Shown: positions 1 to 11,770 of the stretch, piece by piece
How the letters are laid out: the number at the start of each line of letters is the position of its first letter
Position numbering within the stretch: the first letter of the stretch is position 1
Source of the DNA: Chlorops oryzae
Taxonomy: Eukaryota > Arthropoda > Insecta > Diptera > Chloropidae
Assembly (NCBI GenBank): GCA_020466095.1
Contig: CM035806.1
Span: 58,477,044 to 58,541,043 of the forward strand
Direction of reading: 5' to 3'
Length of the DNA: 64,000 nucleotides
Translations under genes and position numbers: made by a program
Notes under the pieces: generated by a model
The model's database searches: none
What the model saw: only the letters and a program-made list of their open reading frames with translations
What the model was told of the DNA's origin: nothing

Positions 1-358
1 CCGGAAAAAATAATTTCGCATTGACGCCATGGAGCTGGTGGCTGAGGTATTGCAGGACCTGAATAAGGGGAGTGAAATCCCACTGAAATGGCTCCTGTGC
101 TAATGCCTTAGCCATCTCCCGCCCCGTTAAAACCCTGGCTAGGTCTCAAAGTACGTTCAAAGCTTGTCGTCATTAAGTTGGCGGTGTAGGTTTAGTTGAC
201 TGTGTCCTAATTAACGCTGGTCTGGCTCTGAGCACATGTCCCCATAAGGGCTTGTGCCAACCCTCGAATGGTCTCCCTGCTTGCATAGATACACATGGGA
301 CCATAAGGCGACTACACAACAAGTGGAGATAGCGGCTTTGAGTTGGGGCCCTTATAGC

Positions 359-1874
359 ATGGACAAGAATATAATCCAAAACAAAAACCCAACAAACACC
401 AAGTCCAACCCATCAGGGGGACAACTACTCAACCCTTCAGGGATGGGTACTAATTCCAAAACGTCCAACCCGTCAGGGGGACAACATAACGCTACGTCTA
501 GTAGCACTAATAAAACGGGCCCGCCTAACCCCAAGGGTAGGCAAGTCCGAAAACAGGTTCCCAGGCAAGGCGCTGTTTCCCTAACCACACCGGTAAAGGG
601 CAACGACAATGCCTCATCTTCAGGGAGCACTGGTGCCAAGGCAGCTAAGCCTAGCACCAAAGCTACCCCTACCCAAGCGTCTCAAGGAATTTCAGGACCT
701 TTGGCAAAAAAGCCCGTTCCTGTGAAAACTGGGGGCGCAGCAGGCACTACTTCCATGAGCAGTGGAGCTCAGAATGCCTCGACACGGGCATACAGAACCC
801 GTAGGGCTGCCTTGCGGATACTGGCAAGGTTTGAGCACTCTGCTCCAGAATCCCTAACGGAAAGCGACAAGGCATCCATTGAATGGGCCAAAAAAAAATG
901 TCGCGGTTCGCCCTGAGAGTCTGCCGCCTGTTTCAGGGGCCACTCAAAAGCGGCAAAGGTCTGCGGAGACCGTCCCTCCTTCCACCTCACAAGGAAAGAG
1001 ACCAAGGCTTACAGCCCCGAGGCCGAATACGGCCCGCCCCTACAGCGAGATAGCGAAAGGCTCTCTCGTATGGGCCATTATAGACGCCAGCAAAGGCGAC
1101 GGCACCATCTCTCCGGCAAACTGGAAGTTGGTTGAGCTGGCCTTGCTGCGCGTATATAGCAAGATTGTTCTTGCCCATCCTGGTCCCTCACCAGTCTGCA
1201 GAGATGCAGGTTGGTACCAGGGACATGTCAAACTTATAGCATGTGCAGATCAACGCTCAGCGGATCTATACAAGCTAGCCATTGAAGAAGTGGGAGAAAT
1301 ATGGCCCGGAGCTAAAATCCAAGCTGTAACACGGGACCAGATTCCAAGCCGTCCAAGATCAAAGGCTTGGCTACCACTAGAGCCATCTTCGCCCGAGGAG
1401 ATTCTCCAGCTGCTGCAGCTCAGCAACCTTGACCTCCCAACTCACGATTGGAAGGTGGTGAAGGTTGGCGAGCCCAGCGGTAGCATGCGCGAGGCACTCA
1501 TCGTGCTAAATGAGGGGTCCCTCGCGCCATTGCAGGAGAGGAAGAGTGTGGTCAACTACGGTTTCGGGTCGACCACCCTTCGAATCTACAAGGATGATAA
1601 AGGGAGCAACGCGGAAAGCGGCTCAGCATCCGTTCCCTCTGCACAAGAGCAGGGAGCTACGGGTTCCGCCGAGCAAACGGAGGACCTGGCGGGGGAAATG
1701 GAGGTCCTGCACTCCGATGACGGAGGCAGCACCACTTCGACCTCGGAATTAGCGGGGGACTTCTTCGACCTTGTTCTGGCTTCAGAGCAAGAAGCCCCCC
1801 TTTCGTCTGGGGAGGAAGACCTGGACCAGACAGTAATCTGCCAGCCGAAGGATGGTGAAGGTAGTGCAAATTAA
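359..1874 (+). pseudogene. LINE ORF1 (gag-like, DUF4780-type C-terminal region), frameshifted
   Basis: The ATG at 359 opens a Pro/Ser/Thr/Lys-rich low-complexity N-terminal half (about 170 residues, with repeated NPSGGQ motifs). The frame is then lost at a run of nine A's at about 890-898. The downstream frame (to TAA 1872-1874) carries the globular part, roughly residues 60-250 of that frame, and an acidic tail. The middle resembles the DUF4780 domain of LOA/Baggins ORF1 proteins. The product would bind element RNA. The homopolymer shift could be an inactivating indel, a sequence error or, less likely, programmed slippage. No zinc knuckles are visible here. Confidence 0.65.
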
Positions 1875-2589
1875 CCTTCACCATTCAAAAGCCGCCTCAG
1901 CAGCCCTACTTCTCCGCCTGAACGAAACAGGGGAGGACATCTGTTTAATCCAGGAACCATGGATCTGTCATGAGCGGGTTTGTGGATTAAACTCTACAAG
2001 GTACACCCTGATATCACCTGGTACAGGTAAAATACGGGCATGTATCCTAATTAAGAATAATATTAACCTTATCGCCCTTAACAGGTTATGCGACAACGAC
2101 AACGCATGTATAGCGGTCGGTATAGAGGGCATGCCTGTGTGGATTGCGTCATGTTACATGGCGCATGATTACGGGCCGAACCCACCTAGCAACCTACAAA
2201 GGGCCTTAACGCAAGAAGCAAATCGGAAACACATCCCTATCATCATAGGAGCGGATGCCAACTCACATCACCAGGTGTGGGGTAGCACTGATACTAATGA
2301 AAGGGGTGAGTCACTTTTTGATTACATTTTAGGTAATAAACTAACAATAGCCAACGTAGGTGAGGAACCTACCTTTCTAACGTCTAACCGTAGAGAGGTC
2401 ATAGACCTCACATTACTAAGTGAGAGGCCATCAAGTCTCGTCCAACATTGGATGGTCTCCGAAGACTGCTCACTGTCGGACCATAGGTATATTACCTTTG
2501 TTGTTGCGGGGTTGGATACAAAAATCCCAACAACGTTTATGAATAGGAAATATGTTACACTGATTGGGAGAAGTTTCACTCCTTCCTAG
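1852..2589 (+). pseudogene. LINE ORF2, N-terminal AP endonuclease domain
   Basis: This ATG lies 23 bases upstream of the ORF1 stop, in another frame, the classic overlapping arrangement of these LINEs. The domain starts with a VVQINLHHSK stretch and shows QEPW, GADANSHHQVWG and C-terminal SDHRYI motifs, which supply the metal-binding and catalytic Asn/Asp/His residues of APE-type endonucleases. It would nick target DNA to prime reverse transcription. The frame closes at 2589, just after the SDH motif, because of a frameshift; the linker resumes in another frame from 2604. Confidence 0.8.
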
Positions 2590-2603
2590 AGTCTAAACTT
2601 GTA

Positions 2604-5337
2604 ATGGTCCCTACACCTATCCAGAGCACACAGAGCTTAGATAGTGCAGTTAGAACCTTCACAGCGGCCTACGAGGCTGCAACAAAATTTGCATGTAACC
2701 CAACGAAATTTCGGGGTAAGCTAAAACCTCCTTGCTGGAATGCAGACATTGCAACACTAAGGAAAACTTGTAGAAAACGCTTCAATGAAGCGAAGCGAAC
2801 ATCGGACTGGCAATCCTATAAGGAGAGCCTGCGAAACTTTAAATATGCTGTAAGGAAAGCGAAGCGAACGTCCTGGAGAACCTTCTGTGACAACATAAAA
2901 GGAATCTTTGAAACGAACCGACTCCGCAAAATCCTAAGCTCCTCACCGAGGTATTCAGGATGCATTCAAAGGGATAACGGAACTTGGACCGACACCCACT
3001 CAGACACCCTGGAAATCCTCTTCGACACTCACTTCCCAGGAAGCTACGCAGGGTCCGAAATGGACCTTCTTTCACTTCTGTTCCTACTCATCACTCCCTG
3101 CGAAGGAGGGTAGGACATAACCATTCACAATGGGCAATCAAATCTTTTGCCCCATTCAAATCCCCTGTCCAAGATGGCATCGTCCCCGCTGACCTGCAGC
3201 ACTCTTTAGCGTGGGCGATCCCATGGCTTACAGAATCTTTAATGCTTGTTTAAGATTCTCCTACATTCCGGCTAACTGGCGGGAGTACCGGGTAATCTTT
3301 ATCCCCAAGGCGGGTAAGACAAGCCACACAAAACCAAAGGACCTTCGTCCCATAAGCCTATCTTCCTTTCTTCTGAAAACTTTTGAGAGAATCCTAGGCC
3401 ACTTCATAAATAATACAATTGATATCAATAGACTATCTGGCTCACAGCATGCCTACAACAAAGGCAAGTCGGTTGAGACAGCACTGCATAAACTGACTCA
3501 ACAAATTGAAAAGTCCCTCTCCCATAAGGAGTACACGCTTACTGCCTTTCTGAATATTGAAGGGGCTTTCAACAATGTATGCCCACAGGCTGTAATGCTA
3601 GCTCTGTCCCACCTGGGGGTCGACAGTAGCATTAACAACTTAGTGGGTAGCCTTCTCTTCGACAGAAAAATTACCTCAGCGTTAGGAAATACACAACTCA
3701 GCAGAAAAGTGGTAAGAGGAACACCCCAAGGAGGTGTCCTCTCTCCCCTTCTCTGGAACCTAGTTGTTAACTCCTTGCTGATAGAACTCGATGCCATCGG
3801 ATGCAATGTCATAGCATACGCCGACGACATTGCTATATCCGTCTCGGGTAGACATCTTGATGTCATCTCAGACTTGATGTCTCAGCATCTCAGAACACTC
3901 TGCCGCTGGAGTGGAGAGTGCGGCCTGGGCATTAATCCCAGCAAAACCGAACTAGTACTCTTCACAAGGAGATACAAGATTCCTTCTTTTAACCTACCAA
4001 AGGTAAATGGAGTTACTCTACGACTAAGCAACCAAGTTAAATACTTGGGGCTGGTACTTGACTCTAAGCTTCTATGGAGAGAAAATACCAAGGAGAGAGC
4101 TAGAAAATCACTATGCGCCTTATATTGCTTCAAGAAAGCAATAGGCACAAAATGGGGCTTGACTTCCAAGTCTATACTGTGGCTTTATCAAGCAGTAGTG
4201 GAACCTATTATTCTGTACGGCTCAATCTGTTGGTGGCCAGTTACGGAGAAATCTTCCTATCTGCTAGCCCTGGACAAGGTTAGGAGACAGTCCGCTCTAT
4301 TGATAACGATAGCGCTAAGGACTACACCTACCAAGGCACTATTTACACTTCTATGTTGGATCCCAACATTACTTCTTATCAGACAACAGGCAAACTTCGC
4401 CGCTGTGCGATTGAATGCCATCCGTCGCTGGTCGAGAACCGACATCGGTCACTCTCAAATCCTGACAAAAGATTTCCTTATCCCAACTGATGTCGATTAC
4501 CGCACCCCCTCGCTCTGCTTTGAACACAGGTTTACCACCTGCGTACCGAGCAGGGCGGAGTGGTGCGATGGTATGGATATCAGCCGGGACTCAATTCAAA
4601 TTTATACGGATGGCTCCAAACTCAATTCAAGGGTAGGAAGCGGTATATATTCCAGCAGCTTAAACCTAAAGCTAGCCCTCCGACTACCTGACCACTGCAG
4701 TGTTTTTCAAGCAGAGGTCACGGCAATTAACCACGCCGCCAGGTGGCTCATATGTAATGAGATATTTGGCAGGAATATTTACATTTTCACTGACAGCCAG
4801 GCGGCCGTCAAATCCCTTGAGGGGGTTGAATCCACATCTAAGCTTGTCCACGAATGCCGGGTATCTCTTAACGAGATAGCGGAACTTTCCATGGTATCGA
4901 TCTTTTGGGTACCGGGACATAGCGACATTGAAGGAAATTGTGAGGCAGACGAACTTGCTAAGATGGGCACATTGCTTTCGGATATCTCCTTTTCCAACAT
5001 CGGAGTTCCACTGGCAACAGTGAAAAAACGCACCAGGGATCTAGTAGGACTAAGCAATGTCTCCATTCAACAGACGGTATCAATACTCACCGGTCACTGC
5101 CTTTTCGGCAGACATGCAACAAGACTAGGTGTCCCAAATAATGAGATTTGCCGAAGCTGTCGCTCAGAGGAGGAGGAGGAATCTATCCTTCACCTCATGT
5201 GTCAATGCCCGGTCCTAGCAAGAAGAAGACTGACCCTATTAGGGGGCTCCTTCCTCGTCAGTCTCACCGGGCTATCTGAAATCAAAGTTACGGACATTGC
5301 TCAGTTCATCAGGAAGTCCAATTATCTTCCCCATTAA
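2604..5337 (+). pseudogene. LINE ORF2, RT - RNase H - CCHC region
   Basis: The frame changes near 3113 and 3211. The long part (3211-5337) has RPISL, GTPQGGVLSPLLWN and IAYADDIAI (RT motif C, about 3812-3838). RNase H follows (YTDGS, QAEVTAI, TDSQAAV, PGHSDIEGNCEADELAK, about 4600-4960), then a terminal CX2C...HX3C-type motif (about 5150-5215). RT motif A reads FLNIEGAFNN, so the catalytic Asp expected in FLDIE is Asn and the enzyme should be inactive. The N-terminal RT part around 2984-3253 is readable in a different frame. Confidence 0.8.
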
Positions 5338-5840
5338 ATCGTAAGGGGCAAGTCGTGTCATCTTGTGGTATCACAATGGGCCAACCTACTGTGCCTACGT
5401 GAGCAATCAGCTGCCACTACTACCTACCTACCTACCTAAGATATCGTTGAGATTTATTGTAGGATCTTACGTTTTTAGTAGCGTGGATATTGTCCGCACG
5501 AGTTTGTCGCTGGTTGCGTGGCAGTATATTCAGAGAGGGAGATGCGAGATGTAAAGATGGTGAGATGTAATTTGAGAGTGTAGTCGAATTAAGATATAAG
5601 TACTCGGTACATAAAATGATTGACAGCACTGAAATCGCTATTGAAAAATAAATAAAGAAGGCAACATTGTGACCGGCAGGGACACAGTGCGAGAAGAAGT
5701 TAACAACGTCAGGTGTGGGGTGCGCGATTCTAATCGAAAAAAAAGAGAAAAGTTAAATTACTTCCGAAGAGACAATTTATACCTTCCGTAACGTTAAAAC
5801 TTCAGTATAATAAAAAATAAAAATAAAAATAAAAAAATTA

Positions 5841-5985
5841 TTGAAAAAGAACATGTATACACACTCACGGGAAGCTATTTGTAAAGCTTTAAAAGATGTT
5901 GGCGTTCCGGAAACAGCTACGATCGCCCACTTAAACCATTTACTGGAAAATGTGGTTGGCGGTATTCAGGAAGGCGATAATAGCG
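5841..5985 (+). other. Unidentified ORF fragment ending at an assembly gap
   Basis: An open frame starting at ATG 5850 encodes about 45 residues, including REAICKALKDVGVP and LNHLLENVVGG, and runs into the N gap. It begins straight after the A-rich tail of the LOA element, so it belongs to whatever the LINE inserted into or beside. I do not recognise it. A gag-like or TE-derived protein is possible, but nothing here proves it. Confidence 0.3.
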
Positions 5986-6085
5986 NNNNNNNNNNNNNNN
6001 NNNNNNNNNNNNNNNNNNNNNNNNNNNNNNNNNNNNNNNNNNNNNNNNNNNNNNNNNNNNNNNNNNNNNNNNNNNNNNNNNNNNN
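5986..6085. other. Assembly gap (100 N)
   Basis: Exactly 100 Ns, the conventional placeholder for a gap of unknown size. The right side opens in the middle of a LINE copy that is also found at 25782 onward. Confidence 0.99.
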
Positions 6086-6927
6086 TATTTGTAATCGTTG
6101 TTGATATGTTTCTTTCGTGGTAATTTTTTTTTGGAATATTTATGTAGCTCTTTTGCTTGTTGGTGTAGTTTGTGGGTATTATGGATGTCTTTCTCAAAGT
6201 TAATGCATCTTTGGATGGCAGATGGTTTCCGAGGATTTTTTTTTGTAGTTTAAACATTTTTTTGTGATAGTATGGAGCATTTAGTTTCTGGGTAGATACA
6301 ATTTGGGAATGAGACGGAGGGTGAGTTGTAGGGCTCTTTCTTCAATTGTCACAAGTCCCGCTTCTGCTAGAAGAGCATGATTCGAAGATGTAGGGAATAC
6401 ACGTAGACTCCTTCTGATTGCCGCATAATATGGAGTTTTTATGTGTTCCAGGTGAGTCTTGGCGCAAGTACTGTATATTGGTAGAGCATAGTCTAGTGCT
6501 TCTTCTTAAATCTTCACAATGTTTCTTAAATGCTAGCTTAGAATCGAAAGTTAATCCTAAAAAATGTTAAAAGTTTTAATATAATTAAACGTTTCTTAAT
6601 TGCCTACAAATGGAATTTCTATGTTGTTGTGTACAAGTGGGGTTGGTTTACAAGAGTGTTTTTTACAAATATGAAAAAATGCACATTTCTGGAATGAGAT
6701 TTTAGCACCTGATGTTTTCAACCAAGTAGATATATCTGTTAGAATTTTGCAAAAGATATTTTAAAAATTTTTGACAGATTTAATTTTAGAGAATATAAGA
6801 ACGTCGTCTGCATAAATGATATGTTCAATATGATTGTATATTGTTATTATATTAGATAGTTTGTTAAAAGCTATGATGAAAAGAGTGACTGAGAGTGGTT
6901 ATCCCTGTGGGAAACCGTTAAACTAGT
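6086..6927 (-). pseudogene. I-like LINE ORF2 3' part (second copy of 25782-26625)
   Basis: Nearly identical over its whole length to 25782-26625. On the - strand it reads from an FNGFPQG.PLSVTLF RT motif (about 6925-6880) through a YADDV motif (about 6815) towards the RNase H part, which is cut off by the gap. Multiple stops and frameshifts are present. The junction with the Gypsy LTR at 6928-6931 recurs at 26636, so the two loci share one ancestral insertion event. Confidence 0.75.
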
Positions 6928-7093
6928 TACTAACAATCAATCATTTATCAGAATAACCCGAATAATCCAAGAAAAACTGCGGATCGAATTATAAAGTTAG
7001 ACTTTAATTGTCGGCGGCGCGATTCTAACAACTAGTTATAAAGAGTAATGTACAAAAGGGACTTAAGTAAAATGTTTATGTGTGTGTGTAAAT

Positions 7094-7489
7094 TAGAGCT
7101 GTAAAAATGCTAAAATTTACACTACTCGCGTGTATTCGTTATTCTTCGTCAAGTAATCGTTACTAAGTACTCATTATATTTTTTCAAATATTGTTCACGA
7201 ACGAATGACGTTGCATGAATAACTCAAAGTAGTAAAGTAAAAAATCTCTTATGCTCTTTGAATCTTCACCCAGTATTTAGTAACCGAATATCAACTCAAC
7301 TCACTCTACTACCATACTGTTTTGTGCACCCATTACATTAGTACTTTATTACTCTGGCAACCATCAGTTGGCATGTGTGCAAAAAAAGTTCTAGTAACGA
7401 GATACTTTCATCAGTAACGAGACGTTATTGATTAGTGATTAGAGTAATCGTTACTTTTTACCGAATAGTAACGATATTTTACAGCTCTA
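7094..7489. mobile_element. hAT-type MITE in the Gypsy left LTR
   Basis: It has terminal inverted repeats TAGAGCTGTAAAA / TTTTACAGCTCTA and is flanked by a perfect 8-bp target-site duplication GTGTAAAT (7086-7093, 7490-7497). At 396 bp with no coding potential it is a non-autonomous hAT. The intact right LTR lacks it at the equivalent position (about 14250). Confidence 0.85.
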
Positions 7490-7507
7490 GTGTAAATTAA
7501 TATTTAC

Positions 7508-8265
7508 CATGTAGGACTGTAGGTCTAACTGTCGACGTCGAAAAGCCTCTGCCGCGATGGCGATATACACCATTAGGCAGGCATAGGAAATTCAACAAAT
7601 TGGGGATATTCACCAAAAAGCTACCAACAAAAACCTTAGGCAGGAATAGGAAATTCAACAAATTCGAGAAATTCACCAGAAAGCTACCAACAACAATACG
7701 GGTAGACGCAAAGTGGCACTATGATGCCACTTGCAAGAAAATTATCAAAGAAACACGGCGTCAGCTCGGTTTTATTATATAGCTTTAAAATTTATAATTG
7801 AAGCTTTAATAAATATATTACGATATACTTTTGCTTAATGTGCACGAATGTTTTCATTTTGTAATAAATTGACACACATTTTTGACTACTGCTACGAATT
7901 TGATTGTATATAGAATTTAGTATTTTTGCTGAAAAAGTGTGATCAAAAAGTTATGTGGACGGGGTAGGACAAAAAAAAACCATTTCTATTTCTCCTTAAT
8001 ATTGAGTTTCCTTGATTATTTTTATGTTTTCCAAGCTTTTCGTGGCATTTTATGATTTTGGTAGATATTTTATATGTAATGAACTCGAAAATCTCCCAAA
8101 ATTAAAAATAAAAGTGGCAATGCATTTCACCACAGCAGAGCTAAAGATTTCGCTGCCATAGCGTGCTTCTCTTTTCCTCATGCCATATGCCTATGTTGAA
8201 GCAGCGTAGCTCTAACACATTGCAGGGATTAGGAAGAAGAAGAGTTAGACCTACAGTCCTACATG
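7508..8265. mobile_element. Second hAT-type non-autonomous element in the same LTR
   Basis: It has 23-bp perfect terminal inverted repeats starting CATGTAGGACTGTAGG and an 8-bp duplication ATATTTAC at 7500-7507 and 8266-8273. An imperfect direct repeat of about 60 bp (core GGAAATTCAACAAATT) occurs around 7586-7695. A short open frame at 7600-7782 spans that repeat and shows no recognisable domain. The 758-bp element lies 18 bases from the previous MITE. Confidence 0.85.
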
Positions 8266-8335
8266 ATATTTACAAAACTCTGTTCTTAACTAAACAGTAG
8301 TCCGTTATGTCTGTCATATACAGGGTGGTTCGGAT

Positions 8336-8969
8336 CAGAGAGCTGCAACGGATACATAGTTTTTGTGTACACTCGAGTGTGTGGATCAGATTTGGTTTGA
8401 ATCAAACCCTTTAGTACAACACTCGTAATGTCTCGTGTGCACATGAGTTCAACACGAGCATGTTGTGCGCTAAACTCGAGTTCTTTTCATACACTCTGTT
8501 CGGGTTCGTGTGTTTTTAAGTCGTGCATACCCAATAAACTCAAGTGTATCTCGAGTGTGTTATCTACGTTTTTCTACAGAAAAATATGTATGAGAGAGCT
8601 GCAACGCACACGGAACTTTTGTGTAAATTAGTCATATTTGAGCCGGCCCACATATGTACATACGCACATACACCTTTATTCTCCGCATTTGACTCTGATA
8701 TTTTCCCCATCTTCTGTTTCTATACCCATAGAACTCGAGTTGAACTCGAGTTTGAGTGTTTTTTTCGGATCAGTTTGGGTATAACATACCCGAAATGAGA
8801 GTCTGAATACACGTACAACAAAGTTCGAGTTAGGTGCTCGAACTCGAAAATAAGATTTCGGGTGTGCAACTCGATCGAGCACATAGCTGCGAAGTTTGAT
8901 ATTCTACTTGTTCTGAATTTTCAGCAAGGGTGTTCGAACACGCTCGAGCACACTCAAAGCTGTTCTCTG
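8336..8969. mobile_element. hobo-like hAT non-autonomous element in the same LTR
   Basis: Ends are CAGAGAGCTGC and the inverse of CAGAGAACAGCT, close to the hobo/Ac-type terminus CAGAGAAC. It is flanked by a perfect 8-bp duplication GTTCGGAT (8328-8335, 8970-8977). The body is rich in CTCGAG/ACTCGAGT motifs, and an internal copy of the terminal GAGAGCTGCAACG motif occurs at about 8593. No transposase is visible. Confidence 0.85.
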
Positions 8970-9009
8970 GTTCGGATATATTTACTATGTTAACATTCGG
9001 TCATCCTGC

Positions 9010-11770
9010 TAATATAATCGTCCTCGATTATGCTAATTTTAAAGCTTCAAGCCTTTTGATTCTTCTTTGATCTTGATTGTGGTGGTGTTCATCATCGAAA
9101 TCATCATGAGCAAATATACTTGGGTCCTCGCTGTCTGGATTTTCATCTTCTGGGTCGATTATACGCTTGATTTGGTCTATCGCTACTAATCCCGTATAAA
9201 GCATCGATGTCCTTTGCATATTAGGTATGTCCTGCACTCTATAACGGTCGTAAGGCAAGACTTCTGTAATTATATATGGTCCTTTATAATGTGGGAATAA
9301 CTTTGCTGATTTTCCTGGTTCTGGTACTGATGCTCTCTTTATCAGTACTATGTCTCCTGGTAGAAAGTTTGTTGCTCCAGCTCTCTTTTGGTCGTATCTT
9401 TGTTTCTGTTTTTTCTGGTCTTCGATGATATTGTTGATTGCTTTTTGGCGTTATTCTTCAATATTTGGTATTTTTGTATCCAATTCATCTTTTACCGAAT
9501 CTTCAACAGGAAATCCATAGATATTACGTGTATCGTAATTTAAAAGTAATCTTGAAGGTGTGTTCTTTATTGCTCGATGAAAAGTCTTGTTCAAGCTATA
9601 TTGTGCTGTGCCAATAAATTTATCCCAATCTTTGTTGTGATTGGTTTTGCTCATTGTTGCAGTTGCATTTCGAACATGTGTGATTTCGCTCTTTACAAAA
9701 TGTTTCGAATATTTCTCCCGTAAATGCTGTTCCTAAGTCTGTTATGACTCTCCTTGGAGCTCCGAATAGACAAATTATTTATTCTAATGCCTGCGTTGTT
9801 GTATTTGATTTTTTATTTTTGACTGCTTTTAGAATATAGTATTTTCTGAATCCATCAATCGCTGCTAGGACATAAGCGTTGCCTTTGCTGCTTCTCACAA
9901 ATGGCCCTAGATGGTCTAGATGTATCGTATGGAATGGTATACCAATTTTTTCGATAGGGTGTAGCATTCCCTGTTTTTTCCCTCCTGGTTCTTTATGGTA
10001 AAGACACTCGGCGCACACACCAATATAAGATTTTATATATCTCTTCATTTTGGAAAACCAGTATAATTCCCGTATTTTGTTTGTTGTTTTATCCAGTCCG
10101 ATATGACCCAATCCGTCATGGTAAGTGTTAACAATTTTCCATCTTCCTTTTTCTGGAATATACAGTTTTACAAATTCTCCAATTTTTCTGTAAACTCTAT
10201 TATTTATTAATGTAAATGTTGATTTAACACGTTTGTCGAAGTCGTCATGGTTATCTTTCTTCTCTAGTGAATCCACAATTTGGTTTACTTTGGGGTCACT
10301 TCGCTGCAGTATTGTTAGCCAATCTTCTTCGCTTTAAGTCGTGTATAAAACAGTTGTATCTGCTACTGTATTTGTGATTTCTCCTGGAGTTGTTGGAGTT
10401 GGTAGTGTACGATTTCAAAATTATATTCTTGTAGACGCAGCCACCATCTACCGATTCTAGATATTATATTCTTCTTAGTAAGAACACTTCTTACTGCATT
10501 GTAATCCGTTACGATGATGAATTCTATTCCGATTAGGTAGATAAGAAACTTTTGCAAGGTCCAAACAACTGGTAATATCTCCAGCTCCGTGTAATGGTAA
10601 CCTGACTCCTCTGGGGTTGTTTGTCTGCTCGCATACATTACTGGATGTAGAATGTTGTTCGGTTGTGCTTGTAGTAAAATACCTCCAAATCCGAGTTGAC
10701 ATGCATCCGTTTGCACTTCTGTTTTTGCTGTCGGTGAATACATAGCTAAAACAGGCCTTTCCGTTAATTTTTGTTTTAAAGTATTAAAAGCTTCTTGTTG
10801 TTTAGAGCCCCAGTGTAATTCGATGGTCTTCCTTGTTAACTGTGTCAACGGCTGGGCGACTATTCCGAAGTTTTTAATGAACTGCCTGAAGTAGCTCGCC
10901 AAGCCTAAAAATTGTCTCATTTTGTGCACATCGGTTGGTGTTGAAAATTTGTAACGGATTTTATTTTTCCAGTGAAGGCTTTACTGTTCCATTTTCAATT
11001 TCAAATCCCAAGTAGTTAATTTTGTACATCAAAAATTTACACTTTGAAATGTTTAGTGTCAAATTTGAATTTTGGATGACTTCAAGAACTTTTTGTAGGT
11101 TTATTACTGCCTCATCTTCGTTTTCGCCTGGTATGAGGACATCGTCAAAAATATGCCAATGCTATGGTGAATCTAAGAGGTCTTAAGACCTTGTTGATCA
11201 TATTTTGAAATACTGCGGGACCGTTGCAAACGCCAAAAGGCATCCTCAAAAAATCAAAATGCCCGTCAGGGGTAATGAATGCCGTTTTGTCTCTCGATGT
11301 TTCTTCAATTGGCATTTAGTAGTACTCACACTTCATATCCAATGCTGTGAATAATGATTTGTCTCGCAGACGGTCGATGTTGTCGGGAATAATTGGCAAT
11401 GGATATTGTATTTTATTTGTTATTTTATTCAAAGCTCTGTAGTCTATACAAATACGCTTTTCCCGTTTTTCTTGCTAACTATTACAATTGGGCTTGCGTA
11501 ATTAGATTCCGAATCGCAAATAAGTCTTGACTTCTTCATTTCTTCCATCTCGTTCCTCACAAATTCTCGCTCCTTGTGACTCAAACGATATGGTCTCATC
11601 GTTACAGGATTGTCATTCGTAAGCTCAATTTTGAATTTAGTTGCATTTGTTAATCCAAGTTCATGTATGTTTTCCGCAAAGCATTTTCTATATTTTTTTA
11701 TTACATTGAAATTTCGCTCCTTCGCTCTTTCGCTTACATTTTCACCAATTATTATTTGATCTTCGTTTAT
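9010..11770 (-). pseudogene. Gypsy pol: RT, RNase H and integrase remnants
   Basis: Reading leftward, RT is broken by frameshifts (a FDDVLIPGEN motif near 11130 is the YxDD box with F for Y). RNase H lies at 10929-10363 with TDACQLGFGG, YTELE and VTDYNA catalytic motifs. Integrase lies at 10276-9779 with an HHCC zinc region (HIGLDK...CAECLYHK) and the first core Asp in LDHLGPF. The integrase C-terminal part is at 9654-9451, and a chromodomain-free tail at about 9258-9028. These would copy the element RNA and insert the cDNA. The reading frame is interrupted several times. Confidence 0.8.

Larger units (their letters stand above)
1..5838 (+). mobile_element. LOA-type non-LTR retrotransposon (LINE), degenerate, 5' end possibly outside window
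   Basis: The order is a gag-like ORF1, an overlapping AP-endonuclease, reverse transcriptase (RT), RNase H and a terminal CCHC motif, all on the + strand. The 3' untranslated region (5338 to about 5808) ends in an A-rich TAAAAATAAAAA-type tail at 5808-5838, as expected for target-primed insertion. RNase H downstream of RT, together with ORF1/ORF2 overlap, points to the I superfamily; the gag-like domain suggests the LOA/Baggins group. Several frameshifts show that it is dead. Bases 1-250 look like 5' UTR with no clear ORF. Clade assignment is from remembered family features and not from an alignment. Confidence 0.75.

Noticed and set aside
5840..6104. Gene spanning the N gap at 5986
   Set aside because: Translation through Ns is artificial; the right side is antisense LINE.
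8676..8882. Open frames near 8.4-8.9 kb
   Set aside because: They lie inside a non-autonomous hAT and reflect CTCGAG-rich repeats; no domain is visible.
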